The notes beneath the pieces were generated by a model. That model searched no databases, had not been told where the DNA came from, and was given only the letters and a program-made list of their open reading frames with translations. Made by a program: the position numbers and the translations under genes. This document shows, in pieces, positions 23,553 through 34,761 of a stretch of 64,000 nucleotides of DNA. Source of the stretch: Cephalopachus bancanus (lineage: Eukaryota > Chordata > Mammalia > Primates > Tarsiidae); contig JAPVLO010000073.1 in the NCBI GenBank assembly GCA_027257055.1, forward strand, positions 1 to 64,000, given 5' to 3'. The stretch's first letter is position 1. Every line of letters begins with the position of its first letter.

Positions 23553-24169
23553 CCATAATTGCTTTGGAGAAAGACCTGCTGTTTTGACAAATGGAATCTG
23601 TTGGTTTGAGATATGTACTTAATGTAAATACATATATATTTATGTCTAACTGGTAGACAGATACAGATAACTTACTTTTGTCTTTTAATATCATTGTGGT
23701 GAGTGATTCTCAGGACTCTACATTTGTTTGAAAATAGCTAATGACTTTGAACTTTGTGCAGGCATTGTACATATTTTAGAATACTAATCTATTTTTTTTT
23801 TCCAAGACAGTAGTACGAGTACATCACCTTTCTTTCTGAAACAACAAAAATATTGTCTTTGTTTACCTTGTGCATGGATTTAAAACAGTTTAAAAATATT
23901 GATTATTGCTTTTCACCATTGTAGTAACCTCATTTGTTTCATAGCACAACTTGAAATTGTTTTATGCCAAATTAAAAATGTAGGTTATTCAGTGGCTATA
24001 CAGATACATACAGATATGTCTTTCTTGTTAAACTTATTCTGTTATTTAATCTTTTAAAGTTATTATATATAGAAGGTTGGATTTTTCCTCCATATTTATC
24101 TTTCAATTTTCTGAAGTTTCTTATTGTTTATAGTATTTTTTTGTAGAACTTCTTTTATATAATTATATT

Positions 24170-24230
24170 AATTAATATAATTAATACAATCATAAATATG
24201 GCCATAAATACGATTGTATTAAAATTATAT
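24170..24230. repeat. AT-rich imperfect palindrome
   Basis: Core ttaatacaatc (24181-24191) pairs with gattgtattaa (24212-24222) around the self-complementary centre atggccat; the A/T flanks extend the pairing. Confidence 0.8.
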
Positions 24231-24265
24231 TAACTAACAGTCTAATATTATGGTGTTAAATACAT

Positions 24266-24310
24266 TAATGTGATATTAATATATTTTATATATTAATATT
24301 ATATCACATG
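24266..24310. repeat. AT-rich imperfect palindrome
   Basis: atgtgatattaatat (24268-24282) faces atattaatattatatcacat (24290-24309); the arms pair except for a short insertion on the right. Confidence 0.78.
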
Positions 24311-24669
24311 TCAATAGTTATTAGATTATATATACTAAATGTATCTTGAGAAAATAATGATAGTTTTGCCACTTCACATTTTTCAATGAAAGCCTAGAAA
24401 CAATGACATAATAGTTTTGATAGTTGGAAGATGAATCTTATTTTCTTTTAATGTCTTGAATGCTACTACTATTCTGCACTTACATATATAGTTATATGGA
24501 GGGCTGTAATGGTAAATTCCTAGAATTTAAAATTTTTTGTGGTTCCTGATATAGACTTCAATTGGTCATGACATATCACTTTTAATGGTTCATAAATAAT
24601 AATCAAAGTTAAGTTAGAAGTTTTTCCTGACATTTCTGTGTCCTTATTTATTATTGAACCCTCCCATAG

Positions 24670-24971
24670 TTTTTGTTTGTTTGTTTGTTTGTTTTTTGAG
24701 TTGGAGTCTCACTCTGTCGCCCAGACTGGAGTGCAATGGCCGCTCCTGGCCACTGCAGCCTTGACCTGCTGGGCTCCAGCGATCCTTCCGCCTCAGTCTT
24801 CCAAGTAGCTGGAACTACAGGAGTGCACTACCACGCCTGGCTAATTTGATTTATTGTAGAGATGAGGTCTCGCCAAGTTGCCCAGGTAGGTCTCGAACCC
24901 ACAGGCTCAGGCAATTCACTCACCTCGGCCTCCCAAAATGCGGGATTACAGGCTGAGCCACTGAGCCCGGC
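24670..24971 (-). mobile_element. Young Alu dimer, long subfamily
   Basis: Reverse dimer whose tail is a TTTG repeat. Imperfect target duplication aaccctcccatagttttt / aaccctctcatagttttt on the left (from 24657) and right (from 24973). Confidence 0.95.
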
Positions 24972-25149
24972 AAACCCTCTCATAGTTTTTGATGCTTCTC
25001 ATTTGCCTTCTTCCACATGAGCTCAGACTGATCTTAGATGTTGTCTGCCACTCTGACTTGTATTTTGTAATCTGCCAGTTATAGCATCCTCCTTGTTTTA
25101 ATAAAAATGAGGACTATCTTTTTATTCTTCATTTGACTGTTTATTATAC

Positions 25150-26345
25150 TCTAGAATGAAGGAATGTGCTCATGTCTTCCTTCTTCCTTCTTGAAGGTTT
25201 CCTTTCTTTTGCTTCCAGACCACAGTGCTCTCCTGCTTTCACTTCTTCCTTTGTGGCTGGCTCCTCAACTCCTTTGTAGCATTTTCTTCCTTTATCTCCC
25301 AGTAACTGTTGGCGGTCCTCTAGGTTTGTTTCTGAGCTTCTTTCTTTCTTCATTACATATCTTCTTCATGGACATTGACATGCTTTGGAGGGAGTGCTCA
25401 CAAATTTATAACTCCAAGTCAATATCCCCCTGGATTGTTCAGACATGTACAGGATATTTTGATATAATCAAACCTGATCTCATAATCTTTTTCCCCTATA
25501 TCAAGTGTGGTGGAGAGACTCTAGATATGCCCTGATTCCTGCTTTCTTGTGTTCATGCCCTCTGTGACCTCTTCTTGAGTGTGGTTGGGGCTTGCTTCTA
25601 AATGATGCCACATGAGATGTAGGATTCATCTTACTAGGAAATTATCTTATCTTCCCCATGCGGGCTTTCAGGAAGCAAGCAGTCATCTGGAGAAAAGTCA
25701 CAGGATAAGAAAGGGAGCTTGGTGTCCTGCTAGCATCCAATAAGAAACTGAGGCCCTCAGTAGAACAACTGATGATAAATTGAATGCTGACAATGACCAT
25801 TGTGTTTGGAAGCAAATTATTTTACAAATATTTACAAATTATCTGAAATGATACTGAAGCCTAGCCAGTACTTTTAATGGGACTTTGTGAGGTCTTGAAG
25901 AAGAGAGTCTAGTTACACTATGACCATATTACTGACACAAAAACTGAGATAATAATTGTGTCTTGTTTTAAGCCATCTGTGTAATATATAAAGTTGTGCA
26001 ATAGACACAGAAATAGATAACTAATATGCCAAAACTTGTCCAGATTTCCTGTTTCAATGCTCTTGCCCCTTCCCAATCAATTAAGCAGGCCAGAGACCTA
26101 AGATTCTTCCTCATAATTCTCAACATGCTTTTCTTTGCATTTATTCCATCCCCTAACTATCTCATAAATACATTCTATCTTTATCACTAATAGCCTGGGC
26201 CACCCTGAGAATGTTTGATCTCTCTAATAATCTTCAGACTGGTCTACTCATGACATTGCTAGGATAGCTCCAATTTTCTCTGCACTCAGCATTTTCTTAA
26301 CACAAGAATAAGATCATTTCATGCCTCTCTAAACATTTTAGGGGA
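25150..26345 (+). mobile_element. L2 element split by an MLT1 LTR
   Basis: 25150-25535 and 26030-26345 are two consecutive parts of an ancient L2: the first has tctcctgctttcacttcttc and aatttataactccaagtcaa, the second ccagagacctaagattcttcc, cagactggtctactcatgac and agaataagatcatttcatgc, matching in order the L2 reverse-transcriptase C-terminal to 3' region. No open frame survives. Confidence 0.7.
25536..26029 (+). mobile_element. MLT1-type MaLR solo LTR
   Basis: Forward LTR similarity: gcttgcttctaaatgatgcc near the start, then the poly(A) end aaaactgagataataattgtg, ttgttttaagccatctgtg and aatagataactaatatgcc. No internal sequence accompanies it. Confidence 0.8.
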
Positions 26346-26432
26346 ATCACTCTGGAGCCAAGGAGTTTGAGGTTGCATTGAGCTACATATACTGTATTTT
26401 AGCTTGGGCAAAAGAGCTAGAACCCAATTCTA
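26346..26432 (+). mobile_element. Alu 3'-arm remnant
   Basis: gagccaaggagtttgaggttgc, attgagctacatatactg and agcttgggcaaaagagctag match in order the end of an old Alu or FLAM monomer. Confidence 0.6.
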
Positions 26433-26609
26433 AACATATATAATGACATTTCTTCTTTATCAAGAGCACAATCTTTAATTGATGAAATTAAAACTTTGAA
26501 ATTAAGAAATTAAGACTTTGAAAACCTGGATTTTCAACACTTCTACAGTCTAAAATGCTTTCTTGGTCTTTGCCATATAGGTCTGCGTTAAATTTGTCTT
26601 ACATTGCAC

Positions 26610-28332
26610 TTCTTTCTTTTTTTACTTTTTTATTTTTATTTTAAAGATGTGTGTGGGGTACAATTCAGGGTTAGGTATACAAATGGTAATTATACAGGTA
26701 AAGTTTGGGCCTCAGTTTGGTCCCCATGTCACCTGGTTTGATCTCAGGTACCCTTATTGATAATACGAACCCCTTGCTCCCTCCCTTGGCAACAGTTTCC
26801 CACTCCTGCCAATTCCTTTCTTTTCTTTTTTCTTTTGAGTTGGAGTCTCACTCTGTCACCCACTCTGTCACCCAGACTGCTGGGCTCCAGCAATCCTTCC
26901 GCCTCAGCCTTCCAAGTAACTGGAACTACAGGTGCTCGGTACCACGCCCGGCTAGTTTTTTTATATATTCTAGAGACGAGGTCTCACCAAGTTGCCCAGA
27001 CAGGTCTCAAACCCACAGGCTCAGGCAATTCACTCACCTCAGCCTCCCAAAGCATGGGATTATAGGTTGAGCCACCAAGCCCGGCTCAATTCCTTTCTTA
27101 TAGTATTATAATAATTATTCAGGGTTCACTTATGAGTGAGAAAATGGGGTATTCAGTTCTTTGTTTCTGTGATAGATCACTGAGTATTACAGACTCTAAA
27201 TCCATCCAAGTTGCTGCAAAGCCCATACTTTTTTCCTTCTTTATGACTGCATAATATTCCATCATGCATATGTATCACTTTTTAAAATCTGGTCTAGTTT
27301 CAATAAGCAGTACAGTTAATTCTCTGTTTTTGCTATTGTGAATAATGTTGCAATAAACATGCAGGCACAGATATATTTTTTGTAGAATAATTTTTGATCG
27401 TCCAGGTATATTCCCAGAAGGGAGATTGCTGGGTCATATGAGAGGTCGATTCTTAGATCTTTTAGGTATTGTCACACTGTTTTCCACAGAGGTTGTACTA
27501 GTTTACACTCCCACCAACAGTGTAGAAGTGTTCCCTTTTCTCTGCATCCTCTCCAGAATCTGTTGTTTCTGAGTTATTGTTGATAGACATACTGACTGGA
27601 GTTAGGTGGTATCTCAGTGTAGTTTTAATTTGCATTTCTTTAATGATTAGTTAGGCTAAGCATTTTTTCATTTAGCTGTTGACTGCTCATATGTCTTCTT
27701 TTGAGAAGTGCCTATTCATATCTTTTGCACACTTTTTAAAAGGACTGCTTTTGTTTGTTTGTTTGTTTGTTTTTTTTCTCTCTCTTTTAGCACATTTGAG
27801 TTCCTTGTAGATCTCAGATGTTAGGCCTTAGTCAGATATACAGTTGGCAAATATTCTTTCCCAGTCTGTGGTCTGTCTCCCCACTCTCTTGATGATTTCT
27901 TTGTTTTGCAGAGCTTGTCAGTTTCATGCTGTCCCACTTGTCTATCTAACCTCTTATGGCATGGGCACTTAGGGTTTTGATCAGGCATTGGTTACCATTT
28001 CTAATTTCTGTAAGGGTATCTCCTGCATTTTCTAAGGTTCTTATAGTTTGAGGTTTTACATGTAGTCTTTGATCCATTTAGAGTTGATGTGATCAGCCAG
28101 TTTTGCCAGCACCATTTACTGAATATGTTCTCCTCCCAGTGGTTGTAAGTGGAGGCTTTAAATGATGAGTTGGTTGAGAAATTGCAGTTTTGTTTCTGGA
28201 ATCTCTATTCTGTTTCCATTAGTCTATATGCCTGTTCTTATAACAATACCAGGCTGCTTTGATTATTTCAATGTTTCTTGTAGAGCTGGTCTGTGTTTAA
28301 TACTTTCTTCAATGTTTCTTGTGGAGCTGGTA
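26610..28332 (-). mobile_element. 5'-truncated L1 of the young lineage, with Alu inside
   Basis: Reverse-strand L1 from poly(T) through the 3' UTR (gggtacaattcagggttag) and ORF2 C-terminal half (ttgctgggtcatatgagagg, gatccatttagagttgatgt) to about 28260. The last part holds a 41-base tandem unit (ttcaatgtttcttgt.gagctggt at 28267 and 28308) and runs directly into retroviral env sequence at about 28333. No target duplication found. ORF2 is broken by stops. Confidence 0.88.
26823..27086 (-). mobile_element. Young Alu with internal deletion, inside L1
   Basis: Reverse Alu with target duplication caattcctttctt (26810-26822 and 27087-27099). actctgtcaccc is duplicated in tandem and the following right-arm segment (tggagtgcagtgg to cgacc) is missing. 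Confidence 0.93.
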
Positions 28333-29190
28333 TGCCTCAAGACTAGTTCCTTTCCAAGGCCATTCTTTGGTCATTAGGGCTCCTCCACATACCCAACAAT
28401 TGGTGACACAAAGTGTTCGGGTTATGTTTTCAGCCAGATTTATAAACAGATTTTGACCTACTTCTCATGGTTGAGGGAAGGGGGTTAACTTTGGCTGTTG
28501 GGCAGCTGGGGGGAGTTACAAATTGTACAACTTCTTTAAGCAGTTTCTCAGCTTTGGGTGCAGGGGTAAGATCCTAACAGACACAATTTGTGCTTCCAAA
28601 GGTGCTACAAGCTATAACACCAGCTTTAGTGTACTGGTAGCTCTGTTTTAATAATCCAGTAAAATACAACTGGCCATTATGGATACAGATATGTTGGTCA
28701 GTATAATAAATTTCTGCCTGGGATGAATAATGATGGAAGACTTTTGTGTCTGGCTAGAAAGTTTCTATACATTTACATGCTGGGTGTGTGTGGGGGGAAG
28801 CGATGGACACCCAAATTAGGCAGAAGTACATAAAAACACAAGAAAACTTCCTATCATAACAGAACAGAAATGATAGTAAGAACTTTTCCCAACATGTCCA
28901 ATTTGTAGGGATCTACTCTGTCAATTCTATAGCAAATAAAGTCAATCCTATAGCAAATAAAATGACAAACAGTATAGCAATTGGCAAATACAAAGGCTGA
29001 CAATGTGAAACAATGGCTTATCAGTAAGGTCCGCTGAATCCTTAAGCTTCTGCCATGCATAGAGCTACCAGTGTCCGGTGTGTGGTTGAAGCAAGGCCAA
29101 AGGATCCACAAGCTTCTGCTATGCATAGACTAGCCAACCCTGGAGTGGCTACAGCAGGGCTTGGGAAATCTGTTTCAGGTTTCCCATTGG
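28333..29190 (-). pseudogene. env: ERV env remnant (start of surface subunit)
   Basis: Downstream of the integrase end, a frame begins near 29190 (MALQKVTEANGK) with several stops after it. Near the low end the sequence encodes NITRTLCVTNC and WVCGGALM followed by KEWPWKGTSL, the N-terminal surface-subunit landmark of gammaretroviral-type Env with its C-x-x-C motif. Sequence then stops at the L1 junction (28333); the rest of SU and all of TM are absent. Short tandem repeats occur at 28918-28965 and 29040-29130. Confidence 0.78.
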
Positions 29191-30270
29191 CCTCAGTGAC
29201 TTTCTGGAGGGCCATCTTAAGGGGAATCGATGAATTTGTGGTGCACCCCCAGTCCTGGGATGCAGGCTTAATTCTGCTGTAATGGATTCAGGGAACTATT
29301 TCAGCTACCATGACTACAGTTGGGGTAGACAAAAGGGCAGTAAATGGGCCCCTCCAGAGGGATTTAAGAGGCTGTGCATTCCATTCTTTTACCCATACCA
29401 TATCACCTGGCTTAAAAGAATGGGCATCGATAGTTAAACTAATTGGTAACTGTACTCTGACTTGATAATGAATGGCATTTAAGGTTGAACTTAAGGCCTG
29501 CATTTGTTGTTTTGGAGTTAGATTTCCTAACTCCTTTAAGTCTCCCTGTACACCTCCTTAACAAGAGGAAGTGGCTGCCCATAAAGGAATTCAAAAGGCG
29601 AGAAACCTGTTTGCTTTGTGGGGCTAGACCTTACACTTAGAAGGACTATTGGCAAAAGCTGGACCCAGCCTAAATGATTTCTTGGCATAACTTACTTAGT
29701 TGTGATTTTAAGGTCTGGTTCATTCGCTCCACCTTTCCTGAACTCTTTGGACTATAGGCTGTATGGAGCTTCCATTTGATTTGTAGTCCTTTAGTCATTA
29801 ACTGTACTACCTTAGCTACAAATGCCAGTCCGTTGCCCAATCTGATAGTGACGAGAGTCCAAACCAGGGAATGATTTCTTTTAACAGTAGTCGGGTCACC
29901 TCAGTGGCTTTTTCTGTCCTTATGGGGAAGGCCTCAACCCATCCTGAGAAAGTACACACAAAAACAAGGAGATATTTGTAGCCTTGGCTGCGCGGGAGTT
30001 CTGCAAAGTCCACGATAAGATCCTCAAAGAGTGCCCCTATCACATGCTGCACTCTGGGGGAGACTTAGGGTCCTTACTGCAGGTTATTTTGAGCACAAGT
30101 TACACACTGTTCACAGACTACCCATGCTATACTGGAGAGTAAAGGTATGTAGAAGTACTTACTGAGGATATTCTCAAGAATGGTCTGTCCACAGTGTGTC
30201 CCTTGGTGAAATTACCTGACAAATGCTGGAGCCAATGATTCTGGAATTGCTATTTGGCCATCTTGAAATT
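29191..30270 (-). pseudogene. pol: ERV integrase remnant
   Basis: Catalytic-core start [20 protein letters not shown] near 30020-29960 and, after frameshifts, a WRGPFTALLS module near 29355-29325 followed by the tail IHYSRIKPA. The first catalytic Asp (VDFAEL) is kept; the regions of the second Asp and the Glu are crossed by frameshifts and stops. Integrase would insert viral DNA into the host genome; this copy is dead. Confidence 0.88.
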
Positions 30271-30379
30271 TCTACCATCCAGTTTCTAAGTAGTGTCCCA
30301 TTTCTGTTTCAAACCATGTTTTCTCATATGGTGTGTAGCAAGGGCTCCAGTTTGTCAGTGGGCTAAGAAGCAGTGTCAC

Positions 30380-31110
30380 AGTTATTGCAGTCATTTTGAA
30401 AGTTTCTTTTGTTGCTGCAAGTTTTGCTTCTTGATCTGCTTTGGGATTTCCTTTGGCAGTTATCGCATTTCCCTTTTGATGTCCTCTGCAATGTATGACT
30501 GCTATCTCTTTTGGTGCCCATACAGTATCTAGTAGCTCTAAAATTTCATTGTCATATTTTATGTCTTTTCCCCCTGAATTGATCAAACCTCTCTCCTTGT
30601 ATAAGGCCCTGTGCACATGCAAAGTAGTAAAAGCATTCTTGGACTCTATCTAAATTAGTGTGTAGCCCTATGGCTAGCTGGAGGGCTCGAGTGAAGCACA
30701 ATGAATTCTGCTTTCTGAGCTGAAGTTCCTATTGACAGAGGTTTCACCTTGACCGTGGAGTTTAAAGTTACCACTGAAAGCCTGTGAAGTGTTCCCCCTC
30801 CTATATGAAACTGCTTCTGTCCATGAAGTATTCGACTTCAGGGTTCCTGAGGGACTAGTCTGTTAAGTCTGGATGGCTAGAGAACACTTCATTTATTATT
30901 TAATGCAATCATGATCTGGCTGTTCTGGCTCTATAGGTAGCAAGATTGCAGGATTTAGGGTCTTTACCACCTTTAGGCAAATGCCTGAGTTTTCACAGAG
31001 CATTCCCTGATACTTGACCTTCTGAGCATTGGTTAGCCAATACTGCCCTTTGTATTCCATTAAATTTATCACAGCATGAGGCACCCTGACAGTTAGATTT
31101 TGTCCCATAG
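30380..31110 (-). pseudogene. pol: ERV pol connection and RNase H remnant
   Basis: A connection segment (MGQNLTVRVPHAV, EYKGQYWLTN, NPAILLP) at 31108-30900 leads into RNase H. The first catalytic Asp region reads EYFMDRSS with Arg where the family usually has Gly; the end HCRGHQKGNA and NPKADQEAKLAA is conserved. The middle is broken by stops. RNase H would degrade the RNA strand during reverse transcription. Confidence 0.88.
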
Positions 31111-31579
31111 TTAGCTTGTCAGCTTGTTATCAGGAGTGCTGTGGCTCCATGACTCGTAAACAAGGCGGTCAGCCCTGAGCCATAGAATCTAATTGTTTGA
31201 ATAAATATGCCATGGGTCTATGCCACGATCCTAGCATTTGAGTCAAGACTCCCTAATGCAGTGCCAACATGTCCATGCACATATAAAAAGAAAGACTTAG
31301 TCACATCTGGGAGTCCCAGACCAGGTGCATTGGTGAGGGCCCATTTAATTTGTTCAAAGACCTTTGCTGAACATTTTCCCATAGCAGAGACTCCCATTTA
31401 TCCCCCTTTGTGGTTTCATAGAGGAGTTTTCTCATGATGGAGAAGTTAGATATCCAAATTCTACAGAACCCCGCAGCCCCCTAAAACTCCCGAATTTGAC
31501 GCCGTGTAGTTGGGACTGGTATTGAATACACTGCCTGTTTCCTTTCAGGGCCAAGGTGGCGCTGGCCTTGGGACAAATG

Positions 31580-32370
31580 AAAACCTAGGCACCTAACTTT
31601 TTCCTGACATATTTGGGCTTTTTTCTCTGAGACCCTGTAACCTGCCTTCCACAGGAGAGTATCTGTAGTGTCCCTTTCATACAGTTTTCTCGGGTTGGTG
31701 CTGCCAACAGTAAATCATCTACATACTGGAGCAAGGTACAGCTACACTGGTATGCTGGAAAGGCTTTTATATCTGAGGCTAGTGTCCTACTGAAGACGGT
31801 TGGAGATTTCTTGAATCCTTGGGGTAGCTGGGTCCAAGTTAACTGTTCCTTGGTACCATTTGTTGGATCCTTCCATTGGAAAGTGAAGATCGGCTGGCTT
31901 CTTGGGGACAAGCAGATGCAGAAGAAAACATCCTTAAGGTCTAAGTAGGTGAAGAAAGCAACCTCGGCAGTGATGAGACCCAGCAGCATATACAGGTTTG
32001 AGACGATGAGGTGTAGAATGACTGCGACCTGGTTTACAGCTCGCAAGCCTCAAATCGGCTGGTAGTCGTTCGTGTCTGGCTTCTGCACTGGCAACAGAAG
32101 CATATTCCAAGCAGATTGACAAACCCAGAGGATTCCGTAATGCAAGAGCCTCTCCCGGTACTTGTGTATTCCAATTTGTGCTTTGTGGGGGATGAAGTAC
32201 TGCCTTCGATGGACTGGCCCATCCCCTGGCTTTAGTTCCACAATCATGGGGGGTAAATTTTTTGCAAGTTCTGGAGGATTGCCCTCTGCCCACACTCCTG
32301 GTACTCAAAATGGTAGTTCTGGAGATTTTTGTGAGGCCTCCGTTAGGCTGTAGAGCCACCATTCCTTTTC
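31580..32370 (-). pseudogene. pol: ERV reverse transcriptase remnant
   Basis: Fingers and palm motifs in order: EGNPPELAKNLPP, LKPGDGPVHRRQY, TYLDLKDVFFCICLSP, WTQLPQGFKKSPTVF and LLQYVDDLLLAA. The catalytic YVDD box is at 31714-31725. A frameshift or in-frame stop near 32048 separates the fingers from the palm, and the frame ends again at about 31585. Family: retroviral RNA-dependent DNA polymerase, gammaretroviral type. Confidence 0.93.
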
Positions 32371-32479
32371 CTGGGGACAGTAAGGGTCATGATTTTAGCC
32401 TCTGGGCCTCATAATCTCAGAGTTACATGATTAGGAGAGTCAAAGCTTATCTGAACTTGAAGGTTTCCCAGGAAGACTC

Positions 32480-32845
32480 ATCCCATTAAGGCTACAGGGC
32501 AATCTGGGAGATACAGGAATTCTTGTATGACCTCATGGCCACAAACTCTGCAGTGTTGCAGCATCATAAAGGGATGTCTGGCTTGACGCCCGGTGACTCC
32601 GTAACATTAGCCTGTTTTGGGGAGAAGGGACCTACAGGCTGGGTGATCACAAAATGCTCAGCTCCCGTGTCAACCATGAAGTTCATATGCTGGTCCCCTA
32701 CTGTCATGGTGACCATATGCTCCTGGGGACCCAAAGATAGTAGGGAGCCCGGTCTGGCCTATTCTTGTTGCAGTCCTTCCATAGAGGACAGGCCCATAAA
32801 GCCATTAGGAGATGGTGGGTCCTGTTGATAAGTAGAGCTTTGTGG
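32480..32845 (-). pseudogene. pro: ERV aspartic protease remnant
   Basis: The active-site motif FMVDTGAEH is encoded at about 32650-32680 (VDTGAE at 32657-32674). The later landmark that usually reads LLGRDLL is here LMGMSLPGKL, so the Arg-Asp pair is lost. Continuous with RT downstream; separated from gag by the inserted Alu. Confidence 0.85.
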
Positions 32846-32856
32846 GTCATTTTTCT

Positions 32857-33102
32857 TTTCTTTCTTTTCTTTTCTTTTTTTTTAGTTGGAGTCTCACTCT
32901 GTCCCCCAGACTGGAGTGCAGTGGCCACTCCCGGCCACTGTAGCCTCGCCTGCTGGGCGCAGGCGATCCTTCCACCTCAGCCTTCCAAGTAGCTGGAACT
33001 ACAGGCATGCGCTACCACGCCCAGTTAATTTTTTTGATTTACTGTAGAGATGAGGTCTCATCAAGTTGCCCAGGTGGGTCTCGAACCCACGAGCACAGGA
33101 GT
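32857..33102 (-). mobile_element. Young Alu inserted in the ERV
   Basis: Reverse Alu with a CTTT-rich tail and target duplication gtcatttttct (32846-32856 and 33103-33113). It ends at ctcgaacccacgagcacagg, so the start of the left arm is missing. It splits the gag/pro junction. Confidence 0.94.
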
Positions 33103-33113
33103 GTCATTTTTCT

Positions 33114-34761
33114 GCTGTTGGGCCTCCTCATCAGCTATCCATTGGGTGCATTCACCTTTCCAGTGACCTTCTTGGTAATAGTAGGCACACTGGTTTCTTC
33201 CTAACTTCATAGGGGGTTGTGATGTCCCTTGTGTAGGTTGATAGTTGGAGTTCAGGGGTCCCTGGGCAGGCTGAGGTGGTCTGGGCCTCAGTCTGGGAAA
33301 CTGACAACCTGGCTGTTTTCTTCCCCGACCTCTGCCTCTGTTTCCTCCCTGTGGGCCTGTTATCTGGTACCCTGCAATGGCAACAGCAAGCATGGCCATT
33401 TTTTTTTTCTGCCTTTGGTCTATCTCTTGTTGGGCCTCCTTATCTTGGTTAATGAACACTTTAGTGATGACTTCTATCAGCTGGTTGACATTCATTCCAG
33501 TAAAGCCCTCTAGCTTTTGTAGCTTATGTCAGATATCCCCTTGGGACTGTCTGACAAAAGTTATGTTTACCATATGCTGATTTTCAGTTGCCTCTGGATC
33601 AAAGGGGGTGTATAGCCAAAAGGCTTCACAGAGTCTCTCATAGAATTGGCTTGGGTTCTCGTCAGCTCCCTGGAACACCTCAGAGACCTTGCTCATATTT
33701 ATGGCCTTTTTTCCTCCTTCTTCATACCTCCTAGTAAGTCCTCCTGATACTATTCGAGCATTTATAACCCCTGGGTACTGTTGGGGTCCCACTGAGGGTC
33801 CTCCTCTGGGAACTGATTTTGGGCATATGCCTGGACATTGAGTGCTCCAGCCAGAGCATGTTCCTCTAGCCATTCTGTAGCCTCCTGTGTCATTCTCCAA
33901 TGCTCCTCATTATTGAATAGCATCAGGAGGAATTGGCAGCAGTTCACCCATGTTGGCCTCTGTGTCTGGATAATGGACTGCATTAAGTTGATCATAGCCT
34001 GAAACTTTCCTGTGAAGGACAGCATGTGATTTTTCCAATTCAAGAGATCTGTGGTAGTGAAAGACTGGTAAACAAATGTACATTGCCCACCTTGGATTTG
34101 GTCTTTTTGATCAGAATAGGTACCCTAGTCTCCCACAGTGGCATCTGGAAAGCACCACAACATTCCCCTGATGTGAAGTCAGACCTGCATTCTGTCAGCT
34201 GCTTTCTGAGTGGGGTGAGAAGTCAGAACAGGTGGCTGGGGTGTGACCTCTGATTGTTTAAGAGATATACTAGGCTTAGGGTGCATTCCAATTGTGAGCC
34301 TCTAACAGTGGCTGGTGCCGTAGGAGCAGGTGGCAATGATGGGTAGACTGGAGAATAAGGTGGTGGGATTTCTGGTTCATCAGTCAACACTGACTTGTCA
34401 GCCAATTCATCAGACTCTGATGGGCCTTTGGACTGGGCTGTTTTGAGGGTTACCATAATTTTGCAATTGTCTTCCCAGGGAGCTTTTAACCAAGGACCAC
34501 ATCCTGCCAACAGATAGAGTAAGGGAATTGGTCTGGGTGGCCTGGCTCTCCTACTATAATTCTATGTACTCTCCTAATGGTTTTCCTATCTAAGGATCCC
34601 TCTGGCAGCCACCTAACCCTGAAAGAGGGCCAATCTATTTCACAGAATGCATGGAGCTTTCTCTGAGACAGTTTGACACCATAACAATCTTCACAGAAAC
34701 ATTTGTCAAAGTTCTTAAGCATACAATCAAGGGGAGTATTCTTACTTTGGGTTCCACCCAT
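33114..34761 (-). pseudogene. gag: ERV gag remnant
   Basis: Starts MGGTQSKNTPLD at 34761 (Gly at position 2 fits N-myristoylation). Matrix landmark GHPDQFPYSICW follows; a PPPY late-domain motif sits near 34358-34370; capsid includes the major homology region ENPSQFYERLCEAF and YTPFDPEA (about 33600-33665); nucleocapsid has one zinc knuckle CAYYYQEGHWKGEC at about 33147-33190, in which the second Cys is Tyr. At least four frame changes or stops break it. Gag would form the virus particle. Confidence 0.9.

Larger units (their letters stand above)
23553..24656. other. AT-rich DNA with palindromes
   Basis: No repeat family recognised; contains the two AT-rich palindromes listed separately. Confidence 0.6.

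Noticed and set aside
25164..25535. 123-codon hydrophobic frame
   Set aside because: Lies in diverged L2 with pyrimidine-rich composition; no recognisable domain.
31585..32046. 153-codon frame with YVDD as a possible domesticated RT
   Set aside because: It is a fragment bounded by breaks, lacks the fingers in frame and neighbours are equally decayed; no sign of host use.
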